From positions 62,001 to 126,000 of the forward strand of contig CAVTJL010000006.1 in NCBI GenBank assembly GCA_963735065.1: 64,000 nucleotides of DNA, written 5' to 3'. Source of the DNA: CAVTJL01 sp963735065 (GTDB lineage Bacteria > Pseudomonadota > Alphaproteobacteria > Geminicoccales > Geminicoccaceae). Under the pieces are notes generated by a model. That model saw only the letters and a program-made list of their open reading frames with translations, was not told the DNA's origin and ran no database searches. The stretch's first letter is position 1, and every line of letters begins with the position of its first letter. Shown piece by piece: positions 53,274 through 62,137 of the stretch. A program made the translations under genes and the position numbers.

Positions 53274-53974
53274 CAGCTCTCGCGTCCCACGCGCTCGCTC
53301 TGCGTGCCCACCAGATGGGCGATCACGGTCTCACCGGCCACCGCACGCTGTCCCTCGATGACGATCGGCGTGACACCGGCCGGCAGATAGACGTCACAGC
53401 GGCTGCCGAAGCGAATCAAGCCCACGCGATCACCGGGGGCCAGCTCCGCACCTTCGCCAACATAGCCCACGATGCGGCGCGCGACGAGCCCGGCGATCTG
53501 GACGAGACCGACCTCCTTGCCGTCGGCCGTGCGGATCTTGAAGGATTGCCGCTCGTTCTCGTCCGAGGCCTTGTCGAGCGCGGCGTTGAGGAACTTGCCC
53601 GGATGATAGGCCTTGCGCACGATCCGGCCGGCCACCGGCGTGCGGTTCACGTGCACGTCGAGGACGTTGAGGAAGACGCTCACCGAGGGCAGGGGCACCT
53701 CGCCGAGCTCCAGCTCGGGCGGGGGGCGGCGCAGGCCCACGAACTGGACGACGCCGTCGGCCGGGCTCAGCGCCAGCGCCGGGTCGACCGGCGCCACCCG
53801 CCTCGGGTCCCTGAAGAAGTAGAGACACCACAAGGTAGCGACGAGGCCGATCCAGAAGAGCGGCAGCCAGAGGAAGCCCAGGATGATCGAGACGACCAGG
53901 AAGCCGCCGATGAAAGGCCAGCCGGCGCGGCAGATCGGCACCTGCAGCGCCGCGAAGGCGCTACGCCCTGCCAT
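53273..53974 (-). CDS. psd: Phosphatidylserine decarboxylase proenzyme, short type
   Basis: A 233-residue Psd of the short alphaproteobacterial/archaeal type. It self-cleaves at the Gly-Ser of IRFGSRCDVYLP to form a pyruvoyl group on the alpha chain, decarboxylating phosphatidylserine to phosphatidylethanolamine. An N-terminal anchor (FIGGFLVVSIILGFLWLPLF) and ALSPADGVVQFVG, VFLNVLDVHVNRTPVAG are family motifs. It overlaps both pssA (downstream) and the FkbM methyltransferase (upstream, 14 bases). Confidence 0.94.
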   Translation of the reverse strand: MAGRSAFAALQVPICRAGWPFIGGFLVVSIILGFLWLPLFWIGLVATLWCLYFFRDPRRVAPVDPALALSPADGVVQFVGLRRPPPELELGEVPLPSVSVFLNVLDVHVNRTPVAGRIVRKAYHPGKFLNAALDKASDENERQSFKIRTADGKEVGLVQIAGLVARRIVGYVGEGAELAPGDRVGLIRFGSRCDVYLPAGVTPIVIEGQRAVAGETVIAHLVGTQSERVGRES

Positions 53975-54752
53975 CGGTTCCGCTCCCCGCCATCGCGGTC
54001 GTCATGGGCCCTGTCGTCTTCGGCGCTGTCGTCATCGGCTCCTTCCGGAAGAACACGCCGTCCACCTGGACCTCGCGCGCGAGCTTGGGCTCGAAATAGC
54101 CGGGCACCAGCAGATGGGGCTCGAAGCCGCGCCCTGCGAGGTCGTCCACCATGCTGCGCCAGTCGGTCTCACCCTCATAGAGCGGCAGCAGCGCCATCTC
54201 CACCTGCAGGCCCTGGATTCGCGGCCAAAGGCCCTCCGCCCCCGCCAGCACCAGGGGCTCGGCACCCTGGACGTCGAGCTTGAGGAAGAGCCGCTGCCAG
54301 CTCGATCCGACCACGAGATCCAGCTCGTCCAGCCGCCGGATCGGCACCAGGCGCCGCTCGAGGATGCGCGAGGAGGGCGAGAGCCGCTCGAGGAGGGCTG
54401 TCTGCGGCTGCAGCGAGCTCATGTCGCTCTCGCTCGACACCTCGAGCGTTGCGCTGCCGCCCTCGGCGCCCAGCGCCATGGCCGGCGCCACCTGCCACGC
54501 GGCGTCGCCGGCGGCGCGCCTCGCGAGAGCGTCCCGCAGCTCGGCCAGGGGCTCGATCGAGAGGATCGGCCCGCGCCAGCCGGCCTCGCGCAGGCGCAGC
54601 GCGTACTGGCCGGCATTGGCGCCCACGTCGATGACGGCGTCGATCCCGGCACGGCGTAGCGCCGCCACCAGCCTTATCTCGGGCTGGCGCGCCTTCTTGA
54701 GGGGCACGAGCTCGTAGCCGAGCGCCCGCGCCAGCCGTCTCAGGGCATGCAT
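53961..54752 (-). CDS. FkbM-family methyltransferase
   Basis: A 263-residue SAM-dependent methyltransferase of the FkbM family. SAM motif I is AVIDVGANAGQYALRL; ILSIEPLAEL and LFLKLDVQGAEPLVLAGAE are characteristic. FkbM members O-methylate sugars, lipids or polyketides. The tail is an odd Thr/Met/Pro-rich stretch (PMTTAPKTTGPMTTAMAG) encoded partly over the psd start. The ATG at 54752 overlaps the upstream cyclase stop. Possible substrate: a surface glycan or lipid headgroup. Confidence 0.9.
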   Translation of the reverse strand: MHALRRLARALGYELVPLKKARQPEIRLVAALRRAGIDAVIDVGANAGQYALRLREAGWRGPILSIEPLAELRDALARRAAGDAAWQVAPAMALGAEGGSATLEVSSESDMSSLQPQTALLERLSPSSRILERRLVPIRRLDELDLVVGSSWQRLFLKLDVQGAEPLVLAGAEGLWPRIQGLQVEMALLPLYEGETDWRSMVDDLAGRGFEPHLLVPGYFEPKLAREVQVDGVFFRKEPMTTAPKTTGPMTTAMAGSGTDGRA

Positions 54753-55957
54753 CAGCTCGCGTCGGGCAGGGTGAAGACCTCGACCGGCTCGCCGACGCCG
54801 CGCAGCGGATAGGCGCCCAGGCGCTCGAGGCTGTCGCCGCCACAGGGGCAGCGGCGGGCGAAGGCGCCCGAGATCAGCACCTCGCGGCGCAGCTCCTTGG
54901 TCAGGGTCTCGAGGCGGGAGGCGACATTGACGGCAGGCCCGATCACGGTGAAGTCGAGGCGCGAGCGCGAGCCGATATTGCCGTACATGACGTCGCCCAC
55001 ATGAAGCGCGAGGCCGAAGCCCAGCGCGCGCTGGCCGCGTGCCACCCGCTGCTCGTTGAGCGCCGCCATGCCGGCCCGTGCCAGGCGCGCGGCCTCCAGC
55101 GCGCGAGCGCAGGCGTCCTCCTCGTCGAGCGGGAAGATGGCCAGCATGGCGTCGCCGATGAACTTCAGGATCTCGCCGCCATGCTCCTCCACCGGCTGAG
55201 CCATCGTGTCGAAATACTCGTTCAGCAGCGCGATCACGTCGTCCCGCGGCCAAAGCTCGGAGATGGCGGTGAAGCCCCTGAGATCGCAGTTCCAGATGGC
55301 GGCGTTGACGGTGAGGCCGCTGCCTCGGGTGATGCGGCCGGCCAGGATCTCGTCGCCGGCATGCTTGCCCACGTAGGTCCGGAGAAGGTTCTTCGTCAGC
55401 CGGCGGCTGAGGCGGATCTCCACCGCCATCGAGAGCACGGGCAGAAGATCGTTGATCCTGACCAGGTCCTCCGTCGTGAAGCCCCCTGGCCGACGCGTGG
55501 ACCAGCTGCTCGCGTGCCGCTTGCCATCGGTCATGCCGAGCGGCAGGGCCACATAGTCGGTGATCCCGTCCGCCCTGAGCTCGGGATAGATGCCGAACTC
55601 GTCGTCCTCGTTGGGTCGCGGGATGTCCAGGCGCCGGCGGATGCCGTCCGCACCCTCGTAGAGCGCCCGCACCGGGCTGTTCCGGAAGCGCGGGTCCTCG
55701 GCCACACCGTGGTCGAGAAAGCGCAGCTCGGCCTTGTCCAGACCGGGCCGCCAGAGAAGGCGGGCGCCCCAGAACTGGGGATGCAGCGTGCGGAGGTGCA
55801 TGGTCAGGCGGTCGAGCGGCACACCCTCGGCCACAAGACGCTGGCCGAGCTCGGGCAGGAGATCGTCAACGAAGGGGATCGTCACGGCCTCGCCGACGAG
55901 CCAGGCGAGCGTGGCGCCGCGATAGATCGGCCAGCCGGCTTCCTCGGCGTCGGCCAT
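54752..55957 (-). CDS. Class III adenylate/guanylate cyclase with N-terminal sensor region
   Basis: A 401-residue soluble cyclase. The catalytic domain (about residues 210-395) has metal Asps in AIWNCDLRGFTAI and KFIGDAMLAIFP, and the transition-state region in DFTVIGPAVNVASRLE. The first 200 residues have no membrane helix and resemble the GAF-like sensor found in related alphaproteobacterial cyclases. Nucleotide choice cannot be settled by eye. It is directly followed by an FkbM gene and preceded by a cyclic-nucleotide-binding protein three bases away. Confidence 0.9.
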   Translation of the reverse strand: MADAEEAGWPIYRGATLAWLVGEAVTIPFVDDLLPELGQRLVAEGVPLDRLTMHLRTLHPQFWGARLLWRPGLDKAELRFLDHGVAEDPRFRNSPVRALYEGADGIRRRLDIPRPNEDDEFGIYPELRADGITDYVALPLGMTDGKRHASSWSTRRPGGFTTEDLVRINDLLPVLSMAVEIRLSRRLTKNLLRTYVGKHAGDEILAGRITRGSGLTVNAAIWNCDLRGFTAISELWPRDDVIALLNEYFDTMAQPVEEHGGEILKFIGDAMLAIFPLDEEDACARALEAARLARAGMAALNEQRVARGQRALGFGLALHVGDVMYGNIGSRSRLDFTVIGPAVNVASRLETLTKELRREVLISGAFARRCPCGGDSLERLGAYPLRGVGEPVEVFTLPDAS

Positions 55958-55960
55958 CGG

Positions 55961-56437
55961 TCAGCTCGAGGCCGTCTGCTCGAGCCGCCGCACGCGCGAC
56001 GAGAGCTCGGTGAGCTGCTGGGTGGTGTGATGGAGGCGCGAGGCCAGCTCGTGCATGATCCCGACGCCCACCTGGGGGAATTGCATCAGCAGGTTGAAGA
56101 AGCCGTCCTTCGAGATGCGCAGCGTCACGAGCCTGCTGGCGGCACAGACGGTCGCGGTCCTGGGCACGTCGCACAGGACGGCGATCTCGCCCACGATGTC
56201 GTTGCGGCCCAGCCGTGCCACCGTCACCGGACCGTCCGGCGTGTCGACCACGACGTCCGCGTCGCCCTCGAGGACGATATAGGCCGCGTCGCCCAGCTCG
56301 CCCTGTCGGCAGACGATCTCGCCGTCCGCGAACTCGACATGCTCGCTCGTGAAGGCCAGCAGCTTCAGGCGCGCGGGCTCGATCTTCGCGAACAGCGGGA
56401 TGTTGCGGAGCACCTCCACGTCCTGCTTGAGCGTCAT
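55961..56437 (-). CDS. Cyclic nucleotide-binding domain protein
   Basis: A 158-residue protein consisting of one cNMP-binding domain and a short C-terminal coiled coil (HTTQQLTELSSRVRRLEQ). The phosphate-binding cassette region is NDIVGEIAVLCDVPRTATVC, with the conserved Glu and Arg. No DNA-binding domain is attached. Start at ATG 56437, 17 bases after the ABC stop. It would read the product of the adjacent cyclase; the partner could be the large ABC protein next door. Confidence 0.92.
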   Translation of the reverse strand: MTLKQDVEVLRNIPLFAKIEPARLKLLAFTSEHVEFADGEIVCRQGELGDAAYIVLEGDADVVVDTPDGPVTVARLGRNDIVGEIAVLCDVPRTATVCAASRLVTLRISKDGFFNLLMQFPQVGVGIMHELASRLHHTTQQLTELSSRVRRLEQTASS

Positions 56438-56454
56438 GACCGCTGCATCTCCTT

Positions 56455-59100
56455 CTACTTGGCCGCCATCGAGCCATCCGTCCCGGTCTCGTCGAGCACC
56501 TCGCTCGGGGGACCCTGGGCGACGATCCGGCCAGCCTCCAGGGCCAGCACATGCTCGAAGTGGGTGGCCCATTCGGCCTGCCCGACCGCCCAGATCACGC
56601 TTCGGCCCTTGAGTGCCTCGAGCAGCCGGTCGCGCACGATCACCTGCTCGACCGGGTCGAGATTGGCCGTTCCATCATAAAGAATGGTGAGCCGCGGGCG
56701 CTTGAGCACGGCCCGGGCGAGCGCGAGCTTCTGACGCTGCGCTGCCGTCAGGCGTCCCCCGCCGACGCCGCAGGGCGCCTGCAGGCCCACCTCGGTGATG
56801 CGTGCCCGGAGATCCAGCTGATCCACGACCTGGGCCAGCAGGTCACCGATCCGTTGCCCGGCCTGGGCTTGACCGTAGGCGACCTTGCCGAAGAGGATGT
56901 TCTCCTGGATCGTGCTCGCCGGGTTGAACTCCTCCGGATCGAAGAAGGCGATGGCGCCCTCGAGATCGTCGGGCAGATGCTCGCGGAAATAGGCACGGGC
57001 GTCGAGCAGCTTGGCGATGAGCTGGTCGTCGACCACCCCCAGCCGGTGGCGCTCGGTGATGAGCTTGAAGGGCAGCGACAGGAGGCGCTCGCGATCGGTG
57101 TCGCTCAGCGAGTCCAGATGCTCCGGGTCGGCGCGCCCGATCAGGCTCTTGTACTCCGGCAGCTCCTCGGGATCGATGAAGCTGAACTGGCGGAAATACT
57201 CGTGGTCGGGCGGCAGGTCGGCGAACAGCTCGACCATCGTCTCGGCGACCTTGAGGCCCACCCGGCGCAGCTCGTCGGTGAGCCCCACCGCATCCAGCGT
57301 CTCCAGCACGTAGGGATGGGCGGCGATGCGGTCCATCTCGAACGTGTTGCCGATGGGTGCCCCGAACAGGAGGTTCTCCGCCACCGTGGCGTTGCCGTTG
57401 AAGAGATGCGGATCGAAATGCTCGACCAGCCGGGCGATGCGCGGATCCTCTGCCAGCTCCCGGCGCATCAGCTTGCGCGCCTCGAGCAGCCGGCTCGCCA
57501 GATCCGATCCTTGCGCATGGGGCACCGTGCCACGCAGCCCGAGCCCATAGACGTCGTCGTCGAGCCGCGCCGTCTCGAGCACCCGAACGATCGTCGGCAG
57601 GCGCTCTTCCGGGTCGGTGATGCCGGCGGCCGCGTAGTCGACCCAGTCCGCGTCGAGATCGTAGGGCGAGTTGCCGGAGCGGCGTGCCTCGGCCATGGCC
57701 CGCTCGAAGTCCACGCGCATCTCCTCGGGGATCTCGCGCGGGTGGATCGGCCGCTGCTTGAGGCCGTAGAGCAGGTTGTCCTCGATCGTTCCGGCGAAGA
57801 TGTAGGGCGCCCCGCCGACATAGGCGAGGTTGCGGCCGAGCACGGAGTCCGGGAGCCGGCCAACCTCGGCCTCACCCAGGATGACGCGGCCCGCATGCGG
57901 CTCCAGCAGGCCGGCCAGAACGAGCGTCAGCTCCTCCTTGCCCGCACCCGCGGGGCCGGTGATGGCGACGTGCTTTGGCAGGTCGAGCTCGAAGCTCAGG
58001 CCATCGAGAATGGTCTCGCCCTGGTCGTCGGTGAGCGTGACGTTGACGGCGCGAAGCGGCCCGTCGAGGTTGGGCGGCGTCTCGGGCTCGCCCAGCATCA
58101 AGGACTCGTCGCGCAGGCCGGGCGGCGCGAACTGGACCACGACCTGCTCGTACTTGATCTTCACGTCGTACATCGTCTGATAGTAGGTCAGGAGCTCGCG
58201 CCAGGGCGAGGCCAGGTCCTTTTGGGCGCCCACCACGGCAACGAGGGCTCCCAGCGTTATCTGGCCCTGGATCACGAGATAGCCGCCGATCGAGAAGAAG
58301 AAGAAGGGGCCCAGCTGGGCGATGAAGTTGTTGAGGAACTTGATCAGGAACTTCTTCTTGTAGATGTCGAAGCGGATCCAGAACACCTCGCCCAGCTGCT
58401 GGCTGAAGCGGCTGAGCTCGAGCGAGGCCGTGGCGTTGGCGCGGATGTCGCGCACGCCCAGGGCCGTCTCGCTGATCCGCTCGGCGTTGCGGCGGACCTG
58501 CTGGATGCGCCGCTTGCCCAGCTGGTTCACCTGCCGCTGCAGCTTGGGGATCAGGTACATCTGCAGCGGGTAGAGGGCGACGGCGGCGAAGCCCAGGATC
58601 GGGTCCTGCATGAACATGAAGGTCAGCGTCGTGATCAGCGTGCCGCCCTGGAAGGCCGGCACGGCCAGGGCGTCGCCCACATAGCCGCCCAAGGCCTCGG
58701 TCTCGGCGTTGACCATCTGGACCAGCTCGCCCTGGCTGACGCGGCGGAACTGGGGCAGAGGGAAGCGCAGCACGTGGTCGTAGAGCTGGTAGCGGATGCG
58801 GCGCAGCATCCGCTCGGCGACGATGCCGGCATAGACGTTCAAGACGTACTTCAAAAGCCCGCTGATCAGGACCAGCGCCAGGAACATGCCGCACAGCACG
58901 AAGAGATAGTGCAGCTGGTCCAGCTGGTAGCCCAGCATCTCGTGCGTGCCGCCGTTGCCGCTGAGGGCCCGGTTGATGATCGTCTTGGGCAGGACGAGCG
59001 TGAAGTAGAGGGGCGGGAACGACAGCAGCGTCAGGGCCAGGATGATCAGCTGCTGGCGCCAGCTGTGCCTCGCTATGTAGGCAAAGATCGTGGATTCCAT
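56455..59100 (-). CDS. Large ABC exporter-like protein with catalytically degenerate, expanded nucleotide-binding region
   Basis: An 881-residue fusion; usual half-exporters are about 580-620. Six membrane helices (residues 15-330) form a type 1 exporter domain. The nucleotide-binding region is expanded by about 280 residues between Q-loop and signature. All catalytic motifs are altered: Walker A GPAGAGKEE (Ser/Thr replaced by Glu, about residue 388), Q-loop VGGAP, signature GGRLTAAQRQ, Walker B TILYDGTANLD (Asp to Tyr, Glu to Asp) and H-loop AVGQAEW. The post-Q-loop motif occurs three times: GTIEDNLLYG (~437), ATVAENLLFG (~571) and STIQENILFG (~729). It is first in a run with cNMP-binding and cyclase genes. 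ATP hydrolysis seems unlikely; role unknown. Confidence 0.9.
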   Translation of the reverse strand: MESTIFAYIARHSWRQQLIILALTLLSFPPLYFTLVLPKTIINRALSGNGGTHEMLGYQLDQLHYLFVLCGMFLALVLISGLLKYVLNVYAGIVAERMLRRIRYQLYDHVLRFPLPQFRRVSQGELVQMVNAETEALGGYVGDALAVPAFQGGTLITTLTFMFMQDPILGFAAVALYPLQMYLIPKLQRQVNQLGKRRIQQVRRNAERISETALGVRDIRANATASLELSRFSQQLGEVFWIRFDIYKKKFLIKFLNNFIAQLGPFFFFSIGGYLVIQGQITLGALVAVVGAQKDLASPWRELLTYYQTMYDVKIKYEQVVVQFAPPGLRDESLMLGEPETPPNLDGPLRAVNVTLTDDQGETILDGLSFELDLPKHVAITGPAGAGKEELTLVLAGLLEPHAGRVILGEAEVGRLPDSVLGRNLAYVGGAPYIFAGTIEDNLLYGLKQRPIHPREIPEEMRVDFERAMAEARRSGNSPYDLDADWVDYAAAGITDPEERLPTIVRVLETARLDDDVYGLGLRGTVPHAQGSDLASRLLEARKLMRRELAEDPRIARLVEHFDPHLFNGNATVAENLLFGAPIGNTFEMDRIAAHPYVLETLDAVGLTDELRRVGLKVAETMVELFADLPPDHEYFRQFSFIDPEELPEYKSLIGRADPEHLDSLSDTDRERLLSLPFKLITERHRLGVVDDQLIAKLLDARAYFREHLPDDLEGAIAFFDPEEFNPASTIQENILFGKVAYGQAQAGQRIGDLLAQVVDQLDLRARITEVGLQAPCGVGGGRLTAAQRQKLALARAVLKRPRLTILYDGTANLDPVEQVIVRDRLLEALKGRSVIWAVGQAEWATHFEHVLALEAGRIVAQGPPSEVLDETGTDGSMAAK

Positions 59101-59292
59101 GGCACTTCTCGCCGCTCGCTCCCGAGGAGCGAAGAGGCTCTAGAGTAGGGGAGGAGGCGGCGCCACGCAAAAGAACGCGACACGCCCCCCGCAAGGGCGC
59201 GCAACGCGGCCCCGGCCTGCAGCCATTCCGCCGCGTTGTCGGGGATCGGCTTCCTTCCTATGGTCGCCGGAATGACAGTAGGGGGCTGGGTG

Positions 59293-61188
59293 ATGGGACC
59301 TTACGAGCGTGTCTACGAGCGATCGCTCCGCGATCCCGAAGGCTTTTGGGGCGAGGCGGCCGAGGCGCTGCACTGGGACCGCCGCTGGACCCGCGTGCGG
59401 AACTTCGATCGCCCGCCCTTTGCCCGCTGGCTCGAGGGTGGCCGGCTCAATACCTGCTTCAACGCGCTCGACCGCCACGTCGCCGCCGGGCGTGGCGGTC
59501 AGCCGGCGCTCGTCTACGACAGCCCGATCACGGGCGTCGTCCGCACCTTCACCTATGCCGAGCTGCTGGAGCTCGTCGCCCGCTTTGCCGGCGCGCTGGT
59601 CCAGCACGGGGCCCGCCGTGGCGACCGCATCATCCTCTATATGCCGATGGTGCCGGAGGCGGCGATCGCGATGCTTGCCTGCGCCCGCATCGGCGCCGTC
59701 CACTCGGTCGTCTTCGGTGGCTTTGCCGCGCACGAGCTGGCGACGCGCATCGACGACGCGAAGCCCGTCCTGATCCTCTCGGCCTCCTGCGGCCTCGAGC
59801 CGGGCCGGGTGGTGCGCTACAAGCCCTTGCTCGACGCGGCGATCGCCCAGGCGAGCCACAAGCCCCGCCACTGCATCCTCCTCCAGCGGCCCCAGGCCGA
59901 GGCCGAGCTGGTCCCGGAGCGGGATCTCGACTGGGACGACTGCATGGCCCGGGCGCATCCGGTCGACTGCGTGCCCGTCGAGGCGACCGACCCGCTCTAC
60001 ATTCTCTACACCTCGGGCACGACCGGCCAGCCCAAGGGCATCGTGCGCGACAATGGCGGCCATGCCACGGCGCTCTTGTGGAGCATGCGCCACCTCTACG
60101 GCGTCGAGCCCGGCGAGGTCTTCTGGGCAGCCTCCGACGTCGGCTGGGTGGTGGGCCACAGCTACATCGTCTACGGCCCACTACTGAACGGCAACACGAC
60201 CATCCTCTACGAGGGCAAGCCGGTCGGCACGCCCGATCCCGGCGCCTACTGGCGGGTCATCGGCCAGCACAAGGTGGCAGCGCTCTTCACCGCACCCACG
60301 GCCTTCCGCGCGATCCGCAAGGAGGATCCCGAGGCGACGTTCCTGCGCCAGCACGACCTCGGCGGCTTTCGCACGCTCTTCCTCGCGGGCGAGCGCTGCG
60401 ATCCCGACACGCTGCTCTGGGCCGAGGCCCAGCTCGGCGTTCCGGTCATCGACCACTGGTGGCAGACCGAGACCGGCTGGCCCATCGTCACCAACCCCAT
60501 CGGCATCGAGCGGCTGCCGGTGAAGCCGGGCTCGCCCACCAAGCCGGTGCCGGGCTACGACGTCCGGATCCTGGACGAGCTGGGTCACGAGGTGCCCGAC
60601 GGCACGGTGGGTGCCATCTGCCTCAAGCTGCCGCTGCCACCTGGCTCGTTGCCGACGCTCTGGCAGAACGACGCGCGGTTCGAGCAGGCCTATATGAGCC
60701 AGTATCCGGGCTACTATCTCACCGGTGACGCCGGCTACCGGGACGAGGACGGCTACCTCTTCGTGATGGGCCGCACCGACGACGTCATCAACGTGGCCGG
60801 CCATCGGCTCTCGACCGGGGCGATGGAGGAGGTCCTGGCCGGCCACAAGGACGTGGCCGAGTGCGCGGTGATCGGCGTGAAGGACGACCTCAAGGGCGAG
60901 CTGCCCTTGGGTCTCGTCGTCCTCAAGGCCGGTGTCGACCGTCCCGAGGCCGAGGTCCAGCGCGATCTCGTCGCCCGCGTGCGCAACGAGATCGGCCCCG
61001 TCGCCGCCTTCAAGCTCGTCGCCGTGGTCAAGCGCCTGCCCAAGACGCGTTCCGGCAAGATTCTGCGCGGCACGATGAAAAAGATCGCCGACGCCGCGCC
61101 CTGGACGATGCCGGCCACCATCGACGACCCGGCGATCCTGGACGAGATCAAGGAGAGCCTGGGCGGCCTGGGCTATCCGCAGGCCTGA
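59293..61188 (+). CDS. prpE: Propionyl-CoA synthetase (acetate/propionate-CoA ligase family)
   Basis: A 631-residue acyl-CoA synthetase. The AMP-binding P-loop YTSGTTGQPKGIVRDNGGHA carries the KGxVRDNGGH block typical of PrpE. DHWWQTETGWPI is the adenylation loop, YLTGDAGYRDEDGYLFVMGR the hinge, and the C-terminal acetylatable Lys is in KTRSGKILRGTM. The start is placed at ATG 59293, matching the family N-terminus (YERSLRDPEGFWGEAAEAL). It activates propionate (or acetate) in the cytosol. No 2-methylcitrate genes are adjacent. Confidence 0.92.
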   Translation: MGPYERVYERSLRDPEGFWGEAAEALHWDRRWTRVRNFDRPPFARWLEGGRLNTCFNALDRHVAAGRGGQPALVYDSPITGVVRTFTYAELLELVARFAGALVQHGARRGDRIILYMPMVPEAAIAMLACARIGAVHSVVFGGFAAHELATRIDDAKPVLILSASCGLEPGRVVRYKPLLDAAIAQASHKPRHCILLQRPQAEAELVPERDLDWDDCMARAHPVDCVPVEATDPLYILYTSGTTGQPKGIVRDNGGHATALLWSMRHLYGVEPGEVFWAASDVGWVVGHSYIVYGPLLNGNTTILYEGKPVGTPDPGAYWRVIGQHKVAALFTAPTAFRAIRKEDPEATFLRQHDLGGFRTLFLAGERCDPDTLLWAEAQLGVPVIDHWWQTETGWPIVTNPIGIERLPVKPGSPTKPVPGYDVRILDELGHEVPDGTVGAICLKLPLPPGSLPTLWQNDARFEQAYMSQYPGYYLTGDAGYRDEDGYLFVMGRTDDVINVAGHRLSTGAMEEVLAGHKDVAECAVIGVKDDLKGELPLGLVVLKAGVDRPEAEVQRDLVARVRNEIGPVAAFKLVAVVKRLPKTRSGKILRGTMKKIADAAPWTMPATIDDPAILDEIKESLGGLGYPQA

Positions 61189-61198
61189 TGGCCCGCGC

Positions 61199-61963
61199 CT
61201 AGCGGAAGGCGCCGGGCGGCAGCTCGCGGGCCAGCAGCACGGCCGCGTCCATCGGCTTGCCTCGATAGTCCACGACCGCGACCTGGAGCGCCAAAAGCGC
61301 CCAGCCGTCCGGTCGCCTGATGAGGATCGGCGAGCCCTGGTCGCCCGGGCTGGCGTCGCAATCGTGCAGCAGGAGCTGGCCGCCGTCGGCGAGCGCCACC
61401 ACGCGGCAGGGCTCGACCAGCACGGGCAGGTAGGGCCGGTCGGGCCCATAGCCGGCCCGTGCCAGCGGGGTGCCCGTCTTGAGCCCTGCGCGATCTGACG
61501 GCCCGGCGATGGGCATCGGCCGTACGCGCCCGCCGTCGGTGATCCGCTTCTCGAGCGTCAGCACGGCCCAGTCGAGCAGCAGGCTCTGCGGCTGTCCCTT
61601 GGCGTCCATCACGAGCCTGGGATCGGTGCGGATCGCCTTGGCCCGCGCGTGCGCCACCCAGCGGTCGTGCCGGTAGCCGGCGACGAAATGCAGCGTGTCG
61701 GGCGGCAGGAAGCGGTGGTGGTCATAGTCCCAGGCGCAGGTGGCGGTGGTCATCACCTGGTCCGGGCCGACGAGGACGCCGGTGCAGAAGCCGCCCGTTG
61801 CCCGGTTCACCCGGCCCACCGCATTCCAGGTAGGCGTGGCCGCCGGGATCGCCTGCCGGTCATCCTTGCCGATGATGCCAGGTGCCGTCGCCTGGGCCGC
61901 TGCCGGCAGGGCAAGCGCCGTCAGAACGACGACTAAGGCGGTCAGCCTCGCGCCCAGGACCAT
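61199..61963 (-). CDS. Secreted trypsin-fold protein lacking catalytic His and Ser (pseudoprotease)
   Basis: A 254-residue S1-family fold with a Sec signal peptide (residues 1-25, AQA cleavage). The fold is recognisable: GGFCTGVLVGPDQVMTTATC, LLLDWAVLTLE and CDASPGDQGSPILI. The catalytic His (normally TAAHC) is Thr75; the Asp is kept (Asp131); the catalytic Ser (normally GDSGSP) is Gln209. Cys60 and Cys76 could form the usual disulfide. It should not cleave peptides by the chymotrypsin mechanism; it may bind them. Convergent with prpE, 10 bases away. Confidence 0.85.
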   Translation of the reverse strand: MVLGARLTALVVVLTALALPAAAQATAPGIIGKDDRQAIPAATPTWNAVGRVNRATGGFCTGVLVGPDQVMTTATCAWDYDHHRFLPPDTLHFVAGYRHDRWVAHARAKAIRTDPRLVMDAKGQPQSLLLDWAVLTLEKRITDGGRVRPMPIAGPSDRAGLKTGTPLARAGYGPDRPYLPVLVEPCRVVALADGGQLLLHDCDASPGDQGSPILIRRPDGWALLALQVAVVDYRGKPMDAAVLLARELPPGAFR

Positions 61964-62137
61964 CGCGCGCTGTCTCCCTGGCAGGTCCTCGAAAATGGGG
62001 AGCCCCCTGCTAGCCTATCGGCCGCGCCGCGGGAAGGACGCCGTCCCGCCGCCGCCCAAGGTCCTAGGCAAGCGGGCGGCGCTGGCGCAGAAGCGGCTTT
62101 CCGGCCCGTCATGGCCGCGACACGCTGGGAGGCAGCG

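Noticed and set aside
54007..54052. Thr/Pro-rich repeat at the FkbM C-terminus as a tandem-repeat element
   Set aside because: Only two imperfect units, partly constrained by overlap with the psd start; not a convincing repeat array.
56551..59148. 865-residue plus-strand open frame
   Set aside because: Exact antisense of the large ABC gene, with shadow-type composition.
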